From positions 124,001 to 188,000 of the forward strand of contig NZ_JARNTW010000001.1 in the NCBI RefSeq assembly GCF_029433105.1: a DNA stretch of 64,000 bases, in the 5' to 3' direction. Below the pieces are notes generated by a model that was not told the DNA's origin, made no database searches, and saw only the letters and a program-made list of their open reading frames with translations. This stretch comes from Runella sp. MFBS21. GTDB lineage: Bacteria > Bacteroidota > Bacteroidia > Cytophagales > Spirosomataceae. The position numbers and the translations under genes are program-made. Of the stretch, positions 1 to 9,043 are shown piece after piece; positions within the stretch are counted from its first letter, which is position 1, and the number at the start of each line of letters is the position of its first letter.

Positions 1-498
1 ATCGTTGAGAGTACGGCGAATATTGAAGCGATTGACTTTCAGTTGTTGGCGGGTATTTTGGAGGTCGTTTACCAAGCGGCTTGCTTCGGTTTCTGACTGC
101 AAGAAGCTCAACTTTAAATTTTGATTCTCAAGTTTGAGCAATATCTGTCCTTGATTGACCATACTACCACCTTCTACAAGTTTTTCTTTAACGTACCCTC
201 CTACAATCGCATCTAAGCGGATGATTTTGAGGGGTTGTACCACCCCTGTTACCACAATAAACTCATCAAACGAACCTCTTGAGACTGAGGAAACCGTGAG
301 TTTTTCGGCTTCTACGTTAAGTTTAGAGCGTTTATCTGCAAAAAATACTTGATAAACGACAAAAGCCACGAGGGCTGCCCCGCCCGCAAACATGAGCATG
401 CGTTGGGTATTCCAAAATTTCTTTTTGCGTACGCGGTCCATTGAGCCTTGAGTATGGTTGCCCGTGGTTTGGTTGATGAGCGGATTCTTAACTTCCAT
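1..498 (-). CDS. Efflux periplasmic adaptor subunit (HlyD/MFP family), 3' end cut by window
   Basis: The first 166 codons of a membrane-fusion adaptor are present, starting at ATG 498-496; the rest lies outside the window. A short basic cytoplasmic tail (GSMDRVRKKKFW) precedes one membrane segment at about residues 37-54. Then comes the lipoyl/barrel-sandwich half typical of the family, around VVQPLKIIRLDAIVGGYVKE and VEGGSMVNQGQILLKLEN, followed by the start of a coiled coil. Such adaptors connect an inner-membrane pump (RND, or a MacB-like ABC pump) to an outer-membrane channel. The partner genes would lie downstream, outside the window. A sigma-54-like promoter and palindromic activator sites lie upstream, so expression is probably controlled by the divergent NtrC-type regulator. 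The family call is firm; the pump type is unknown. Confidence 0.85.
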   Translation of the reverse strand, partial: MEVKNPLINQTTGNHTQGSMDRVRKKKFWNTQRMLMFAGGAALVAFVVYQVFFADKRSKLNVEAEKLTVSSVSRGSFDEFIVVTGVVQPLKIIRLDAIVGGYVKEKLVEGGSMVNQGQILLKLENQNLKLSFLQSETEASRLVNDLQNTRQQLKVNRFNIRRTLND

Positions 499-646
499 GT
501 GAAATAAATTTAAGCAAAATAATTTTTAGAAAAATGGTAAACAAAATGGCTGTTAATAACAACGCCTTGTCTGGCTCACGCTTCTCTTAACCTAAACTAA
601 TTTTCAAATCGTGTTTTTATGGCTGTATGAGTTCATTTACAATGCT

Positions 647-663
647 GCCAATACCCGTGCCAG
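647..663 (-). promoter_or_regulatory. Sigma-54-like -24/-12 promoter for the efflux adaptor operon
   Basis: On the minus strand the sequence reads TGGCAC, five bases (GGGTA), then TTGG. This matches the sigma-54 consensus TGGCAC-N5-TTGC except for the last base, and the spacing is exact. It lies about 150 bases upstream of the adaptor ATG. Two palindromes at 716-754 sit 55-100 bp further upstream, a normal distance for enhancer binding. Confidence 0.65.
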
Positions 664-715
664 AAATATAAGTACCTGTATATGAGCGATTTGTTTTTGG
701 AGAATGATTCGCAAA

Positions 716-733
716 TTGTCCGAAAACGGACAA
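716..733. promoter_or_regulatory. Perfect palindromic activator site (UAS 1)
   Basis: TTGTCCG and CGGACAA form a perfect 7-4-7 inverted repeat around AAAA. Its size and symmetry fit a Fis-type HTH dimer such as the one at the C-terminus of the neighbouring NtrC-family regulator. It lies between two divergent sigma-54-like promoters and could serve both. Binding by that regulator is inferred. Confidence 0.65.
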
Positions 734-736
734 CCG

Positions 737-754
737 TTGTACGGCTTTGGACAA
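737..754. promoter_or_regulatory. Second, degenerate activator site (UAS 2)
   Basis: TTGTACG-N4-TGGACAA repeats the design of the site at 716-733 with two changed bases. The two centres are 21 bp apart, two helical turns, so two dimers would sit on the same DNA face. This supports a real tandem enhancer rather than a chance palindrome. Confidence 0.55.
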
Positions 755-805
755 GAATAAAAATAGCCTTATTTCTTAATGGTTGATAATGAGGGATTTC
801 GTATT

Positions 806-821
806 TTGGCATCCTAATTGG
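806..821 (+). promoter_or_regulatory. Sigma-54-like promoter for the two-component operon
   Basis: The sequence TTGGCAT, five bases (CCTAA), then TTGG has the sigma-54 spacing and ends in the same TTGG as the divergent promoter at 647-663. It lies 74 bases upstream of the response-regulator ATG and about 60 bp from the palindromes, so the regulator would activate its own synthesis. The rest of the 499-894 spacer shows no gene. Confidence 0.5.
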
Positions 822-894
822 GTAATAAATAATACAGAAAGTCTTCTTAAGATTACAGAGAAAAAATTAAATCGTCCATTCACAAATATCTCAA

Positions 895-2265
895 ATGCAG
901 ACAGCCAAAATATTAATTGTTGACGACGACGTGGATGTCCTTAGTGCAGCTAAGTTGCTCTTAAAGCGTCATTTTAGCCAAGTCGATATTGAAAAAAATC
1001 CGCAGCGCATCCCTTTTTTAGTCACCAATGGAGATTATGATGCCATTTTGCTTGACATGAACTTTACGCGGGATGTTATCAGTGGCAAAGAAGGATTTGA
1101 TTGGCTTGATCGTATCTTGGATATTGACCCCTTAGCGGTGGTGGTTCTTTTTACGGCGTTTGGCGATGTCGAAATGGCGGTTAGAGCTATGAAAGCTGGG
1201 GCAATGGATTTTGTTTTAAAACCTTGGGAAAACGACAAACTCTTGGCTACGATGCAAGCAGGAGTTCAGAAAAGGGCTAATGATAAAGCACAGGTGGGTA
1301 TAGCGGCCCCCATGACTACTAACAAAGCAACACCCCCTCACCAAAATTCTAGTATCAATTTGGTATTTGTAAGTTCGCTCATGCAGCAGCTCTTTGAAAC
1401 CGCCGAGCGCGTAGCCGTTACGGATGCTACTATATTGATTTTGGGAGAAAATGGTACCGGAAAAAGCGATTTGGCACAGTTGATTCATCAAAAATCCAAA
1501 CGTGCTGAAAAGCCTTTTGTCACAGTCGATTTGGGGGCTATTCCAGAAAGCTTGTTTGAAGGAGAATTGTTTGGACACGTCAAAGGGGCTTATACTGATG
1601 CAAAGGAAGACCGAGCGGGGCGTTTTGAAGAAGCCAATGGTGGCACTCTCTTCTTGGACGAAATCGGCAATTTGTCGTTGCCGATGCAGGCCAAATTGCT
1701 AACCGTTTTACAAAGCCGGGTCGTAACTAGGGTAGGCTCCAATAAGCCAAAACAGGTAGATGTTAGGATTATATGTGCTACCAATCAGCCACTGGGACAG
1801 ATGGTTGCCGAACGAGCCTTTCGTCAAGATTTACTATATCGTATCAATACCATTGAGCTGCGTTTGCCTGCTTTGCGAGAGCGCCCTGAAGACATTATGC
1901 CTCTGGCTGAGTTTTTCTTAAAGCAGTATCGGCACCAATATAAGCGCGTAGTTACTACTTTCAGTGCGCCACTGGTCAAACAATTACAACGGTATAATTG
2001 GCCCGGAAATGTGCGCGAGCTTAGAAGTGCTGTAGAGCGGGCGGTAATTCTTACCCAACAAAATGCCTTGCAACCCGAAGATTTTTTTCAAAATGCTTTT
2101 ACCGAAGCGTCGCAATTTTCGGAAACATACCAACTCGAAGAAATGGAAAAACAGTTGATTGTGAAAGCGATGAAAAAGTACAGTGGCAACATCACCGAAA
2201 TCGCACGAGAATTGGGGCTGTCGCGGCAAGCCCTCTACCGTCGCATGGAAAAATACGGGTTATGA
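895..2265 (+). CDS. Sigma-54-dependent response regulator, NtrC family
   Basis: This 456-residue activator has the three expected domains. The receiver is at residues 1-125, with acidic pocket DDD at 10-12, phospho-acceptor Asp54, Thr87 and Lys109. The AAA+ sigma-54 activation domain is at about 155-390, with Walker A GENGTGKS, the sigma-54 contact loop as GAYTDA in place of GAFTGA, and Walker B TLFLDEIG. A Fis-type HTH ends the protein (NITEIARELGLSRQALYRRM). Once phosphorylated by the kinase encoded next door it should drive sigma-54 promoters, most likely the two in the spacer at 499-894. The stop overlaps the kinase start (ATGA), so the two are translationally coupled. The product is probably an efflux-stress regulator, judging from the divergent adaptor gene; the signal is unknown. 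Confidence 0.93.
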   Translation: MQTAKILIVDDDVDVLSAAKLLLKRHFSQVDIEKNPQRIPFLVTNGDYDAILLDMNFTRDVISGKEGFDWLDRILDIDPLAVVVLFTAFGDVEMAVRAMKAGAMDFVLKPWENDKLLATMQAGVQKRANDKAQVGIAAPMTTNKATPPHQNSSINLVFVSSLMQQLFETAERVAVTDATILILGENGTGKSDLAQLIHQKSKRAEKPFVTVDLGAIPESLFEGELFGHVKGAYTDAKEDRAGRFEEANGGTLFLDEIGNLSLPMQAKLLTVLQSRVVTRVGSNKPKQVDVRIICATNQPLGQMVAERAFRQDLLYRINTIELRLPALRERPEDIMPLAEFFLKQYRHQYKRVVTTFSAPLVKQLQRYNWPGNVRELRSAVERAVILTQQNALQPEDFFQNAFTEASQFSETYQLEEMEKQLIVKAMKKYSGNITEIARELGLSRQALYRRMEKYGL

Positions 2266-3602
2266 GACATTTTTCTATCGGGATTTTGTGGCGGATTTTG
2301 TGGCTAGTGGCGAGTATATCGGCCTTGATTTATTTTTTTCCTCAGCAGCAATGGGTACTCTCTGCCCTCATAGGATTGGTGTGTTTGATTGCGGTGATTC
2401 AGTTGTATTATTATGTAACCAACACCAACCGCAAACTTGCCCGTTTTTTTGAGTCAGTAAGGTATTCTGATTTTGCCATCAAATTTCGCTCTGATGACAA
2501 AATGGGCGATAGCTTTCGCGAAATCAATCAACAATTCAATGAAGTATTGGAGGCATTTAGGGTGGCTCGTGCCGAAAAAGAAGCAAATCTACAATACCTC
2601 AATACCATCGTTCAGCATATCAGTACGGGACTAATCAGTTTTAGTGGTCAAGGGCGCGTAGAGCTTGTGAATAGTGCCGCCCTTAAAATGCTTAATATCT
2701 ATCGCCTGCGTCAGCTTGACGACTTGAAAGAGTCTCATCCGCAGCTGTATACTTTGGTAGAAAATCTTCATACTGGCGTAAGGCAGCTCTATCAAACGCC
2801 TGACGATGAGCCACTATCGGTGCAGGCTACGCAAATCCAACTGAGAGGTAAAGTTTTGAAAATTTTGGTGCTTCAAAATATTCAATCCGAATTGCAGCAG
2901 AAAGAAATCGAAGCTTGGCAAAACCTAACGAGGGTACTGCGCCACGAAATCATGAATTCTTTGACCCCGATTTTGTCGCTTGTAGGTACAATGAAAGACA
3001 TTGTAGAGCTTGATATATTGCCTGTAGTCCCTGAAAACGAAGGCGTACAAGACTTAAAAGAAGCCCTCCAAACTTTACAAAAACGCAGTGCTGGCATCAT
3101 CCAATTTGTGAATGCTTACCGTGATTTTACGACGCTCCCAAAGCCTGTTTTAGTAGATATTCCAGCCAAAGAATTGCTAAATAGGATTGTACAATTGTTT
3201 CAGAAAGGCTTACAAGATGCTTCTATCGAAACTACCGTAACAGTACTGCCCGAATCTCTCATCCTTAAAGCGGATGCCGACCAAATCGAACAGGTGCTTA
3301 TCAATTTAGTGAAAAATGCCATTGAAGCTTTAGAGGAAATTCCCAATGCTCACCTTACCGTTAAAGCCTATGCCGATATGAGTCAGCGTATGTATATTGA
3401 GGTTGCTGATAATGGACAAGGTATCGAACCCGAAGCATTAGAGCGGATTTTTATTCCTTTTTATACTACCAAAAAAACAGGCTCAGGGATTGGTCTAAGC
3501 TTGTCTCGTCAGATTATGCAGCAGCATGGAGGGCAGTTGAGTGTTTCGTCGGCAGTGGGCGAGGGGACTACTTTTGTGATGGTACTGCGGGGAGCGGAGT
3601 AA
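2262..3602 (+). CDS. Sensor histidine kinase, NtrB/NtrY-like
   Basis: This is a 446-residue membrane kinase. Two membrane helices lie at about residues 5-27 and 30-52 with almost no periplasmic loop, so the signal is probably sensed in the membrane or cytoplasm. A HAMP-like linker and a PAS-type region (about 105-205) follow. The H-box is LRHEIMNSLTPI with phospho-acceptor His228, which is the NtrB/NtrY form. The ATPase domain shows NLVKNAIEAL (Asn352), DNGQGI and GSGIGLSLSRQI. It overlaps the response regulator by four bases and should be its cognate kinase. Confidence 0.92.
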   Translation: MRHFSIGILWRILWLVASISALIYFFPQQQWVLSALIGLVCLIAVIQLYYYVTNTNRKLARFFESVRYSDFAIKFRSDDKMGDSFREINQQFNEVLEAFRVARAEKEANLQYLNTIVQHISTGLISFSGQGRVELVNSAALKMLNIYRLRQLDDLKESHPQLYTLVENLHTGVRQLYQTPDDEPLSVQATQIQLRGKVLKILVLQNIQSELQQKEIEAWQNLTRVLRHEIMNSLTPILSLVGTMKDIVELDILPVVPENEGVQDLKEALQTLQKRSAGIIQFVNAYRDFTTLPKPVLVDIPAKELLNRIVQLFQKGLQDASIETTVTVLPESLILKADADQIEQVLINLVKNAIEALEEIPNAHLTVKAYADMSQRMYIEVADNGQGIEPEALERIFIPFYTTKKTGSGIGLSLSRQIMQQHGGQLSVSSAVGEGTTFVMVLRGAE

Positions 3603-3617
3603 AAAGGCAAACTACCC

Positions 3618-3920
3618 CTAAGTTCGCTTTCCCCAGCTTATTTCCACAATCGCCTCTCGGTTAATCGGCCCATAGATGTGCGGAAAAGTTTCGGAACTAT
3701 CAGCAACCGCTTCGTACAAAAGCGGCGATGTGAGTTTTGACTCATCAATGTGGAGTAATAGCAATTCTGAAACGTTGCCATAAAAACGCTCTAATACCCC
3801 TGCAATCTGTTCGTGTCGGCTACAATGGATGAAATTTTCGGTAGCAAGAGACTCGCTCACATAGGCGGTCTCTTGCTCAAACTGTGCCCAATACGCTGGA
3901 CTTACGAGATGATAAATCAT
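3618..3920 (-). CDS. DUF952 family protein
   Basis: This small soluble protein of 100 residues matches the DUF952 (COG3502) pattern: an N-terminal HLVSPAYW, the central FIHCSRHEQ, an LHID strand, and FPHIYGPINREAI near the end. The biochemical role of the family is not established. Its ATG overlaps the stop of the TerC gene (ATGA), so it is translated with TerC. It converges with the histidine kinase gene with only 15 bases between the stops. Confidence 0.85.
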   Translation of the reverse strand: MIYHLVSPAYWAQFEQETAYVSESLATENFIHCSRHEQIAGVLERFYGNVSELLLLHIDESKLTSPLLYEAVADSSETFPHIYGPINREAIVEISWGKRT

Positions 3921-4987
3921 TGGGCAGTCTCTAGTTCGGGTTTTTTAGGAAATAAAAGAGACGCAATAACGGCGACTGATAAAATCCCCACAATGATATA
4001 AAGCGAATAAATCGTTTTAAAGCCCCATGCCTCTAGGTAGTGATGAGCCAGCATTTTGATACCTATGTATGACAACAATATACCAAGCCCAGGCTTGAGA
4101 TAATGGAATTTGTCCATAATACTCGATAAAAAGAAGAACATAGACCGAAGCCCCATAATGGCAAAAACATTGGAGAAAAATACAATGTAGGGGTCTTTGG
4201 TAATTGAAAAAATGGCCGGAATAGAATCTACCGCAAAAATCAAATCGGTAAAGGCAATCACAATCACTACTACAAAAATGGGTGTGATGTACCATTTTTT
4301 ATAACGTTTGTGATAGACAAAGAAATGATCAATGACATTTCTTTTATACACATTGAAGTACTTAGATGCAAACTTTACAGCAATATGCTCGTTGGGATTG
4401 ATTTGCTCGTCTTCTTCTTTTTGAAACAAAATCTTAATACCTGTGTATACCAAAAAAGCACCGAAGATATAAATAATCCATTCAAATTTTTGGAGCAAAG
4501 CTGCCCCTACGAATATAAATACAAAGCGGAGTAATACCGCCCCCGAAATCCCCCAAATGAGTACTTTTTTGTAGAATTTTTCGTGAACTCCGAAGGAGCT
4601 AAAAATCAAAATAAACACAAAAATATTGTCAGCGGAGAGGGAATATTCTACCAGATAACCCGTGATATATTCAAGGGCCATATTGTTTTGGAAAATTTGT
4701 AAACTTTCTTCAAAATTGCCGGGTACTAGCTTCAGATGATTCGCATATTTGCTGACAATTGCCTCAAGATGTTCCATATCCGAGACATCATGCACCAAAT
4801 AGCCGTAGTTTTTAATAAAGAAATAAAAACCAATTGATAAAGCTACCCAAACCGCGCTCCAAATCCCCGCTTCTTTAAAGCTAACAATATGGCTATGTTG
4901 TTTGGTGAATACACCAAGGTCAATGAGCATGATGAAGATAACAAAGAGCGAAAACGCTCCGAAAAATAGAAGTTCGTTAGAAATCAT
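3917..4987 (-). CDS. TerC/Alx family integral membrane protein
   Basis: This 356-residue polytopic membrane protein has the TerC hallmarks: an acidic membrane motif in LVEYSLSADNIFVFILIF and the second repeat with FTDLIFAVDSIPAIFSIT, followed by NVFAIMGLRSMFF. TerC/Alx proteins are linked to metal-ion export (manganese) and tellurite or pH stress. Compared with classic TerC of about 320 residues it carries an extra soluble stretch at about residues 65-100 between the first two helices. It heads a two-gene unit with the DUF952 gene. The family is certain; the substrate is not. Confidence 0.88.
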   Translation of the reverse strand: MISNELLFFGAFSLFVIFIMLIDLGVFTKQHSHIVSFKEAGIWSAVWVALSIGFYFFIKNYGYLVHDVSDMEHLEAIVSKYANHLKLVPGNFEESLQIFQNNMALEYITGYLVEYSLSADNIFVFILIFSSFGVHEKFYKKVLIWGISGAVLLRFVFIFVGAALLQKFEWIIYIFGAFLVYTGIKILFQKEEDEQINPNEHIAVKFASKYFNVYKRNVIDHFFVYHKRYKKWYITPIFVVVIVIAFTDLIFAVDSIPAIFSITKDPYIVFFSNVFAIMGLRSMFFFLSSIMDKFHYLKPGLGILLSYIGIKMLAHHYLEAWGFKTIYSLYIIVGILSVAVIASLLFPKKPELETAQ

Positions 4988-5110
4988 CGCTTACGCGTGG
5001 GTTAGTTGTGAACTGTTTTGGACTCATAAGCCCAAAACCTTGGTCAAAGTTCCGTAGATTCTTTCACATTGACAAATGGCAATAGAGAGAAGACGAGCGG
5101 ATAAAATTAC

Positions 5111-5827
5111 TTAAGTGGTTTGTAAGAAAGTTTTGATGGAGTCTGCACAAGCATCCGTATCTTCAATCATGCCCATGTGTCCTGCTTGGGCCAAAATCAC
5201 CGTAGAAGCTTTTTGGGGTAGTTCGGAAAGGCCGATGTTTTTTTCAAACACAATGAGCTTATCTTGTTTTCCAAAAATGAATAAAACGGGCACGGAGGTT
5301 TCGCTAAGTAGGTGGGTACGGTCAGGGCGATTCATGATAGCTCTAAACCCCGTAATGACGGCATCAGTGGGAAGTTGACTATACTGCTCTACGTGATTTT
5401 TGACGATTTCTGGGTTTTGCTCGGCAAATTCTTCGGCATACATATTAGGGCCTGATTGACGAATAAAAGCAGCAGCTCCGTGATTTTCCATGAATGCCAA
5501 CGTTTTTTTACGCTGTTCTTTTTTTGCTTCGTCGTCAGCATATGCCGTGGAATGAAAAAGACCAAAGCCTTCTAGCAAATCAGGATATTTTTCGGCAAAA
5601 GCTAAGGTGATATAGCCTCCCATCGAATGACCTAATAAAGTGCATTTTTCAACACCCACCGAAATCAGCCATTGATAGAGCCAATCGGCATAAGCTTCGA
5701 TACTTTGGTAAGCTACCTCTGCCGAATAGTCAGGAGTGAGTACTTGGTAATCGGAAAGTTTTGTGCTTAGAGGCTCCCATATTTTAGAGTCAACTCCGTG
5801 GCCATGCAAAAGTACTAAGGTTTTCAT
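5111..5827 (-). CDS. Alpha/beta hydrolase
   Basis: A 238-residue single-domain hydrolase with no signal peptide. It has the oxyanion region LLHGHG near the start, the nucleophile elbow GHSMGG (Ser68), Asp189 in FGKQDK and His217 in QAGHMG, giving a complete catalytic triad. Small esterases, lactonases and peptidases share this outline and the sequence does not reveal a substrate. It sits downstream of clpX but is separated from it by a strong terminator. Confidence 0.88.
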   Translation of the reverse strand: MKTLVLLHGHGVDSKIWEPLSTKLSDYQVLTPDYSAEVAYQSIEAYADWLYQWLISVGVEKCTLLGHSMGGYITLAFAEKYPDLLEGFGLFHSTAYADDEAKKEQRKKTLAFMENHGAAAFIRQSGPNMYAEEFAEQNPEIVKNHVEQYSQLPTDAVITGFRAIMNRPDRTHLLSETSVPVLFIFGKQDKLIVFEKNIGLSELPQKASTVILAQAGHMGMIEDTDACADSIKTFLQTT

Positions 5828-5865
5828 ACGTTAAAATCTGTGTTTTGGTGGGGATGAAGATAGCT

Positions 5866-5930
5866 AAAAAAAGACTTCCCAAGTTATGTTCTTACTCTTT
5901 TTGTTTGAGTAGAATTAACTTGGGAAAGTC
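5866..5930 (-). terminator. Rho-independent terminator after clpX
   Basis: A long imperfect hairpin pairs GACTTTCCCAAGTTA with TAACTTGGGAAGTC and adds an inner ACTC/GAGT stem. On the minus strand seven T follow directly (5866-5872). It begins about 25 bases after the clpX stop. Confidence 0.75.
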
Positions 5931-5954
5931 AAAATGGAAAAAAAATAGGGTGTA

Positions 5955-7193
5955 TTAAGCAACAGATTTTAGCACATATAGCGATGAACGCTCAAACTTT
6001 TCACGAGCATAATCAAGCGTAAGTGTAAACTCAGTGACATCTTTCATCGAAGGAAGGTCAAACATAGCATCGGTCATGATAGCCTCACAAATGGACCGCA
6101 ATCCTCTAGCGCCTAATTTGTAAGTAAGTGCTTGATCTACAATATACTCAAGTACGTCGGCGTCAAAGTGTAGTTTGATACCCTCCATCGCAAACAATTT
6201 TTGGTATTGTTTGGTGAGGGCATTTTTAGGCTCTGTCAAAATTTGACGTAAGGCATCAGCATCAAGCGGGTTGAGGTGAGTCAATGCTGGAAGACGGCCT
6301 ATCAATTCGGGAATCAAACCAAAAGACTTAAGGTCTTGCGCTGCTACATATCTCAGGAAGTTGCCTTTATCAAAAATCTCACCCAAACGGCGGTCGTTGG
6401 TAAAGCCTATGGGGCGGGAGTTGATGCGTTTGGCAATATGGCGCTCGATACCGTCAAAAGCTCCCCCACAAATGAAAAGGATGTTTTCGGTATTAAGCGG
6501 AATGAGTTTTTGGTCGGGGTGCTTACGACCTCCTTGGGGCGGAACATTCACGATAGAGCCTTCCAGCAGCTTGAGAAGGGCTTGCTGTACGCCTTCGCCG
6601 CTCACATCACGAGTGATAGAAGGATTATCGCTTTTGCGGGCTATTTTGTCGATTTCATCAATAAACACAATACCTCTTTCGGCGGCTTCGGCGTTGTAAT
6701 CTGCCGCTTGGAGAAGGCGAGTTAGAATCGTTTCTACGTCTTCGCCCACGTAACCCGCTTCGGTAACTACGGTCGCATCAGCAATACAAAAAGGCACTTG
6801 CAACATCTTTGCAATGGTACGTGCCAAGTAAGTTTTGCCTGTACCTGTTTCACCCACCATGATGATGTTGGTTTTTTCGATAGTCACCTCATCCTGAGAT
6901 TTGGGTTGCATGAGGCGTTTGTAGTGATTGTATACCGCTACAGATAATGTTTTCTTGGCTTCATCTTGGCCAATCACATACTGGTCAAGATAGCGTTTGA
7001 TTTCAAGGGGTTTGACAAGGTTAAACTTAGGTGTGCTAGTTTTTTCCTTTTTCTTTTTAGGATACAATTCCTCCTGAACTACGCCATAGCCCTGTTCGAT
7101 GCAGAAATTACAGATATGGGCATCAATTCCAGAAAGGAGGAGTTGAACCTCGTTTTTGCGCCTACCGCAAAAAGAACAATTTATTGCTGCCAT
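5955..7193 (-). CDS. clpX: ATP-dependent Clp protease ATP-binding subunit ClpX
   Basis: This AAA+ unfoldase recognises and threads tagged proteins into ClpP. From ATG 7193 it has 412 residues. An upstream TTG at 7214 would add seven residues without family support. The N-terminal zinc-binding domain has Cys6, Cys9, Cys28 and Cys31. Then come Walker A GETGTGKT, pore loop GYVGED, Walker [10 protein letters not shown], the conserved [15 protein letters not shown] stretch and sensor-2 GARGLRSI. clpP is not in the window. A TAnnTTTG-type promoter lies 41 bases upstream and a strong terminator follows, so it is probably monocistronic. Confidence 0.97.
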   Translation of the reverse strand: MAAINCSFCGRRKNEVQLLLSGIDAHICNFCIEQGYGVVQEELYPKKKKEKTSTPKFNLVKPLEIKRYLDQYVIGQDEAKKTLSVAVYNHYKRLMQPKSQDEVTIEKTNIIMVGETGTGKTYLARTIAKMLQVPFCIADATVVTEAGYVGEDVETILTRLLQAADYNAEAAERGIVFIDEIDKIARKSDNPSITRDVSGEGVQQALLKLLEGSIVNVPPQGGRKHPDQKLIPLNTENILFICGGAFDGIERHIAKRINSRPIGFTNDRRLGEIFDKGNFLRYVAAQDLKSFGLIPELIGRLPALTHLNPLDADALRQILTEPKNALTKQYQKLFAMEGIKLHFDADVLEYIVDQALTYKLGARGLRSICEAIMTDAMFDLPSMKDVTEFTLTLDYAREKFERSSLYVLKSVA

Positions 7194-7233
7194 GGAAGGT
7201 GTCAATGTGAACAAATTAAGATTTTGATGAATG

Positions 7234-7241
7234 CAAATTTA
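7234..7241 (-). promoter_or_regulatory. Bacteroidota -7 box upstream of clpX
   Basis: The minus strand reads TAAATTTG, a perfect TAnnTTTG. A TTG lies about 22 bases upstream as a possible -33 element. The predicted start of transcription near 7228 gives a leader of about 35 bases. Confidence 0.5.
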
Positions 7242-7337
7242 AAGGGAAAACACAAAGAAACCCCAATAAGTTTATCTAACGGTCTTACGTATTTGAGAGT
7301 GAGGGCGTTGCAATATTGTATGATGGAATTTTAAAAA

Positions 7338-7385
7338 TAATTACGGCGACAAACTGCCGTTTTACACAGTTTGTCGCCGTAATTA
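7338..7385 (-). terminator. Strong hairpin terminator after sod
   Basis: The two arms pair over 19 bases around ACGGCGACAAACTG and its exact complement, with a 10-base loop. On the minus strand ATTTTT follows. It lies 23 bases beyond the superoxide dismutase stop and separates sod from clpX. Confidence 0.8.
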
Positions 7386-7408
7386 TAGGTTTTACCCTAA
7401 AAGATTAT

Positions 7409-8011
7409 TTAGCCTTGAAAATTAGCTTCGGCTACGTTCCAATCTACTACATTCCAAAACGCATCCACGTAATCGGGGCGTTTGTTTTGGTATTTCAAAT
7501 AATAAGCGTGCTCCCATACGTCAAGTCCGATGATAGGAGTTCCTTTTACATCGGCGATGTCCATCAAAGGATTGTCTTGGTTGGGAGTAGAAGTAATTGC
7601 TACGCCTCCGTCTTCAGTTTTGATAAGCCATGCCCATCCTGAGCCAAAGCGGCCAAGCGCTGCTTTTTTGAATTCATCTTTGAAAGCGCTGAATGAGCCA
7701 AATTTTGCATCAATAGCTTCAGCCAAAGCGCCTACGGGTTGTCCACCGCCGTTGGGCGACAAAATTCCCCAAAAGAAAGTGTGATTCCAGTGACCACCGC
7801 CGTTGTTGCGTACTGCTGGTGAAATAGCACCGGCATTGGCTACCAATTCTTCTAAGCTTTTATCTTCGTTGGGGGTACCTGCTACCGCGTTGTTGAGGTT
7901 GGTAACGTAGGTATTATGATGACGACCGTGGTGGATTTCCATGGTAGCTTGGTCAAAATGAGGCTCTAACGCATCAGAGGCGTAGGGCAGAGGAGCTAAT
8001 GTAAAAGCCAT
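7409..8011 (-). CDS. Superoxide dismutase, Mn/Fe type
   Basis: This 200-residue enzyme converts superoxide to hydrogen peroxide and oxygen. The metal ligands are His27, His77 (in HWNH), Asp164 and His168 (in DVWEHAYY). The position that carries Gln in iron enzymes is Gly here, while Gln is found in the NQD loop (about 145). That favours Mn or cambialistic use. No signal peptide is seen, so it is cytoplasmic. It is transcribed alone and ends at a strong terminator. Confidence 0.96.
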   Translation of the reverse strand: MAFTLAPLPYASDALEPHFDQATMEIHHGRHHNTYVTNLNNAVAGTPNEDKSLEELVANAGAISPAVRNNGGGHWNHTFFWGILSPNGGGQPVGALAEAIDAKFGSFSAFKDEFKKAALGRFGSGWAWLIKTEDGGVAITSTPNQDNPLMDIADVKGTPIIGLDVWEHAYYLKYQNKRPDYVDAFWNVVDWNVAEANFQG

Positions 8012-8076
8012 AGTAGATATTGAATTTATGAAGTTTTAAAAATTAAGATTCGACTCCAAAACACCATGCCAGCCGA

Positions 8077-8523
8077 TTACGTTCGCAGCTTGAGGAAAAA
8101 TTTCTTCAACAATTGGGTTATTTCTACCTCTAAAACGCCTTTTTTAACGATAGTTTTTGGATGTAAAATAGAGGGTTGAATGAGCGAAAAGCCACGTTTT
8201 TCATCAGAGGCACCATAAACAATTCTGCTGATTTGGGACCAATAAAGCGCTCCTGCACACATGACACAAGGCTCTAAGGTTACATAAAGTGTACAATCTT
8301 TGAGGTATTTGCTTCCTAAGTATTCGGCGGCAGCGGTGATGGCAAGGATTTCGGCATGAGCCGTGACATCGGAGAGTTTTTCAGTGTGGTTGAATGTTTT
8401 CGCAATCACATGATTTTGGCACACTACGACGGCTCCGACGGGAATTTCGCCCGCTTCTGCGGCAGCTTCTGCTTCATAAAGCGCCATTTGCATGTAATAT
8501 TCGTCCGAAAAAAGAGGGTGCAT
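8077..8523 (-). CDS. tadA: tRNA adenosine(34) deaminase TadA-like nucleoside deaminase
   Basis: The 148-residue protein has the zinc deaminase signature HAE (His56, catalytic Glu58) and PCVMC (Cys86, Cys89), and the PVGAVVV motif of TadA. It should convert the wobble adenosine of tRNA-Arg to inosine, although guanine-deaminase relatives look similar. ATG 8523 is preferred to one at 8568 because the latter lies inside the acpP terminator hairpin and adds a hydrophobic tail foreign to the family. Confidence 0.88.
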   Translation of the reverse strand: MHPLFSDEYYMQMALYEAEAAAEAGEIPVGAVVVCQNHVIAKTFNHTEKLSDVTAHAEILAITAAAEYLGSKYLKDCTLYVTLEPCVMCAGALYWSQISRIVYGASDEKRGFSLIQPSILHPKTIVKKGVLEVEITQLLKKFFLKLRT

Positions 8524-8555
8524 ATGTAAGCTCAAAAAGAAGTAGCTAAATATGA

Positions 8556-8590
8556 AAAGAGGATACAACTTAGGTAGTTATATCCTCTTT
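8556..8590 (-). terminator. Hairpin terminator between acpP and tadA
   Basis: AAAGAGGATA pairs with TATCCTCTTT (10 bp, 15-base loop). On the minus strand the second arm ends in a run of T. It lies 25 bases after the acpP stop. Confidence 0.65.
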
Positions 8591-8614
8591 ATGAATGTTT
8601 GGAAATAAGACCTC

Positions 8615-8851
8615 TTATGCCATAGCGACGTTTTGTTCTTCTTCCAAATACTGCATCAATTTACTCATTGTAGTGAGTTTATGATAATCTTCATCTGGAA
8701 TGCGAAGTCCAAATTCCTGTTCAAGTTTCATCATCAAATCTACTGTATCGAGGCTATCAAAGCCCAAATCTTTGACAAAATGAACTTGATCTGTTACGGT
8801 ACGGCGCTCGACGCCAAATTCTTCTAGGATGGTCAAGATACGGTCTTTCAT
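8615..8851 (-). CDS. acpP: Acyl carrier protein
   Basis: This acidic 78-residue protein carries growing fatty-acyl chains on a phosphopantetheine arm attached to Ser33 in the GFDSLDTVDLMM motif. Length and motif match fatty-acid-synthesis ACP. The usual partner fabF is not adjacent: the upstream gene is glgB and a terminator follows. It is therefore an isolated copy and could be a second ACP. Confidence 0.9.
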   Translation of the reverse strand: MKDRILTILEEFGVERRTVTDQVHFVKDLGFDSLDTVDLMMKLEQEFGLRIPDEDYHKLTTMSKLMQYLEEEQNVAMA

Positions 8852-9043
8852 GGCAATGTATGTTAATATTTAGTGTATAAACTCTACATTCGAATTAACG
8901 CCAAGAAAGACATAAAAATTTCAACAAATAAGATGAAACTAATAACTATTTATTTTTATTAAATCCAATCAACTTATGTTCAACAAGATATGAAAAAAGA
9001 TTTTTGTAAAAAAAACAGAATCCATTATTGATTTTAAAATAGA

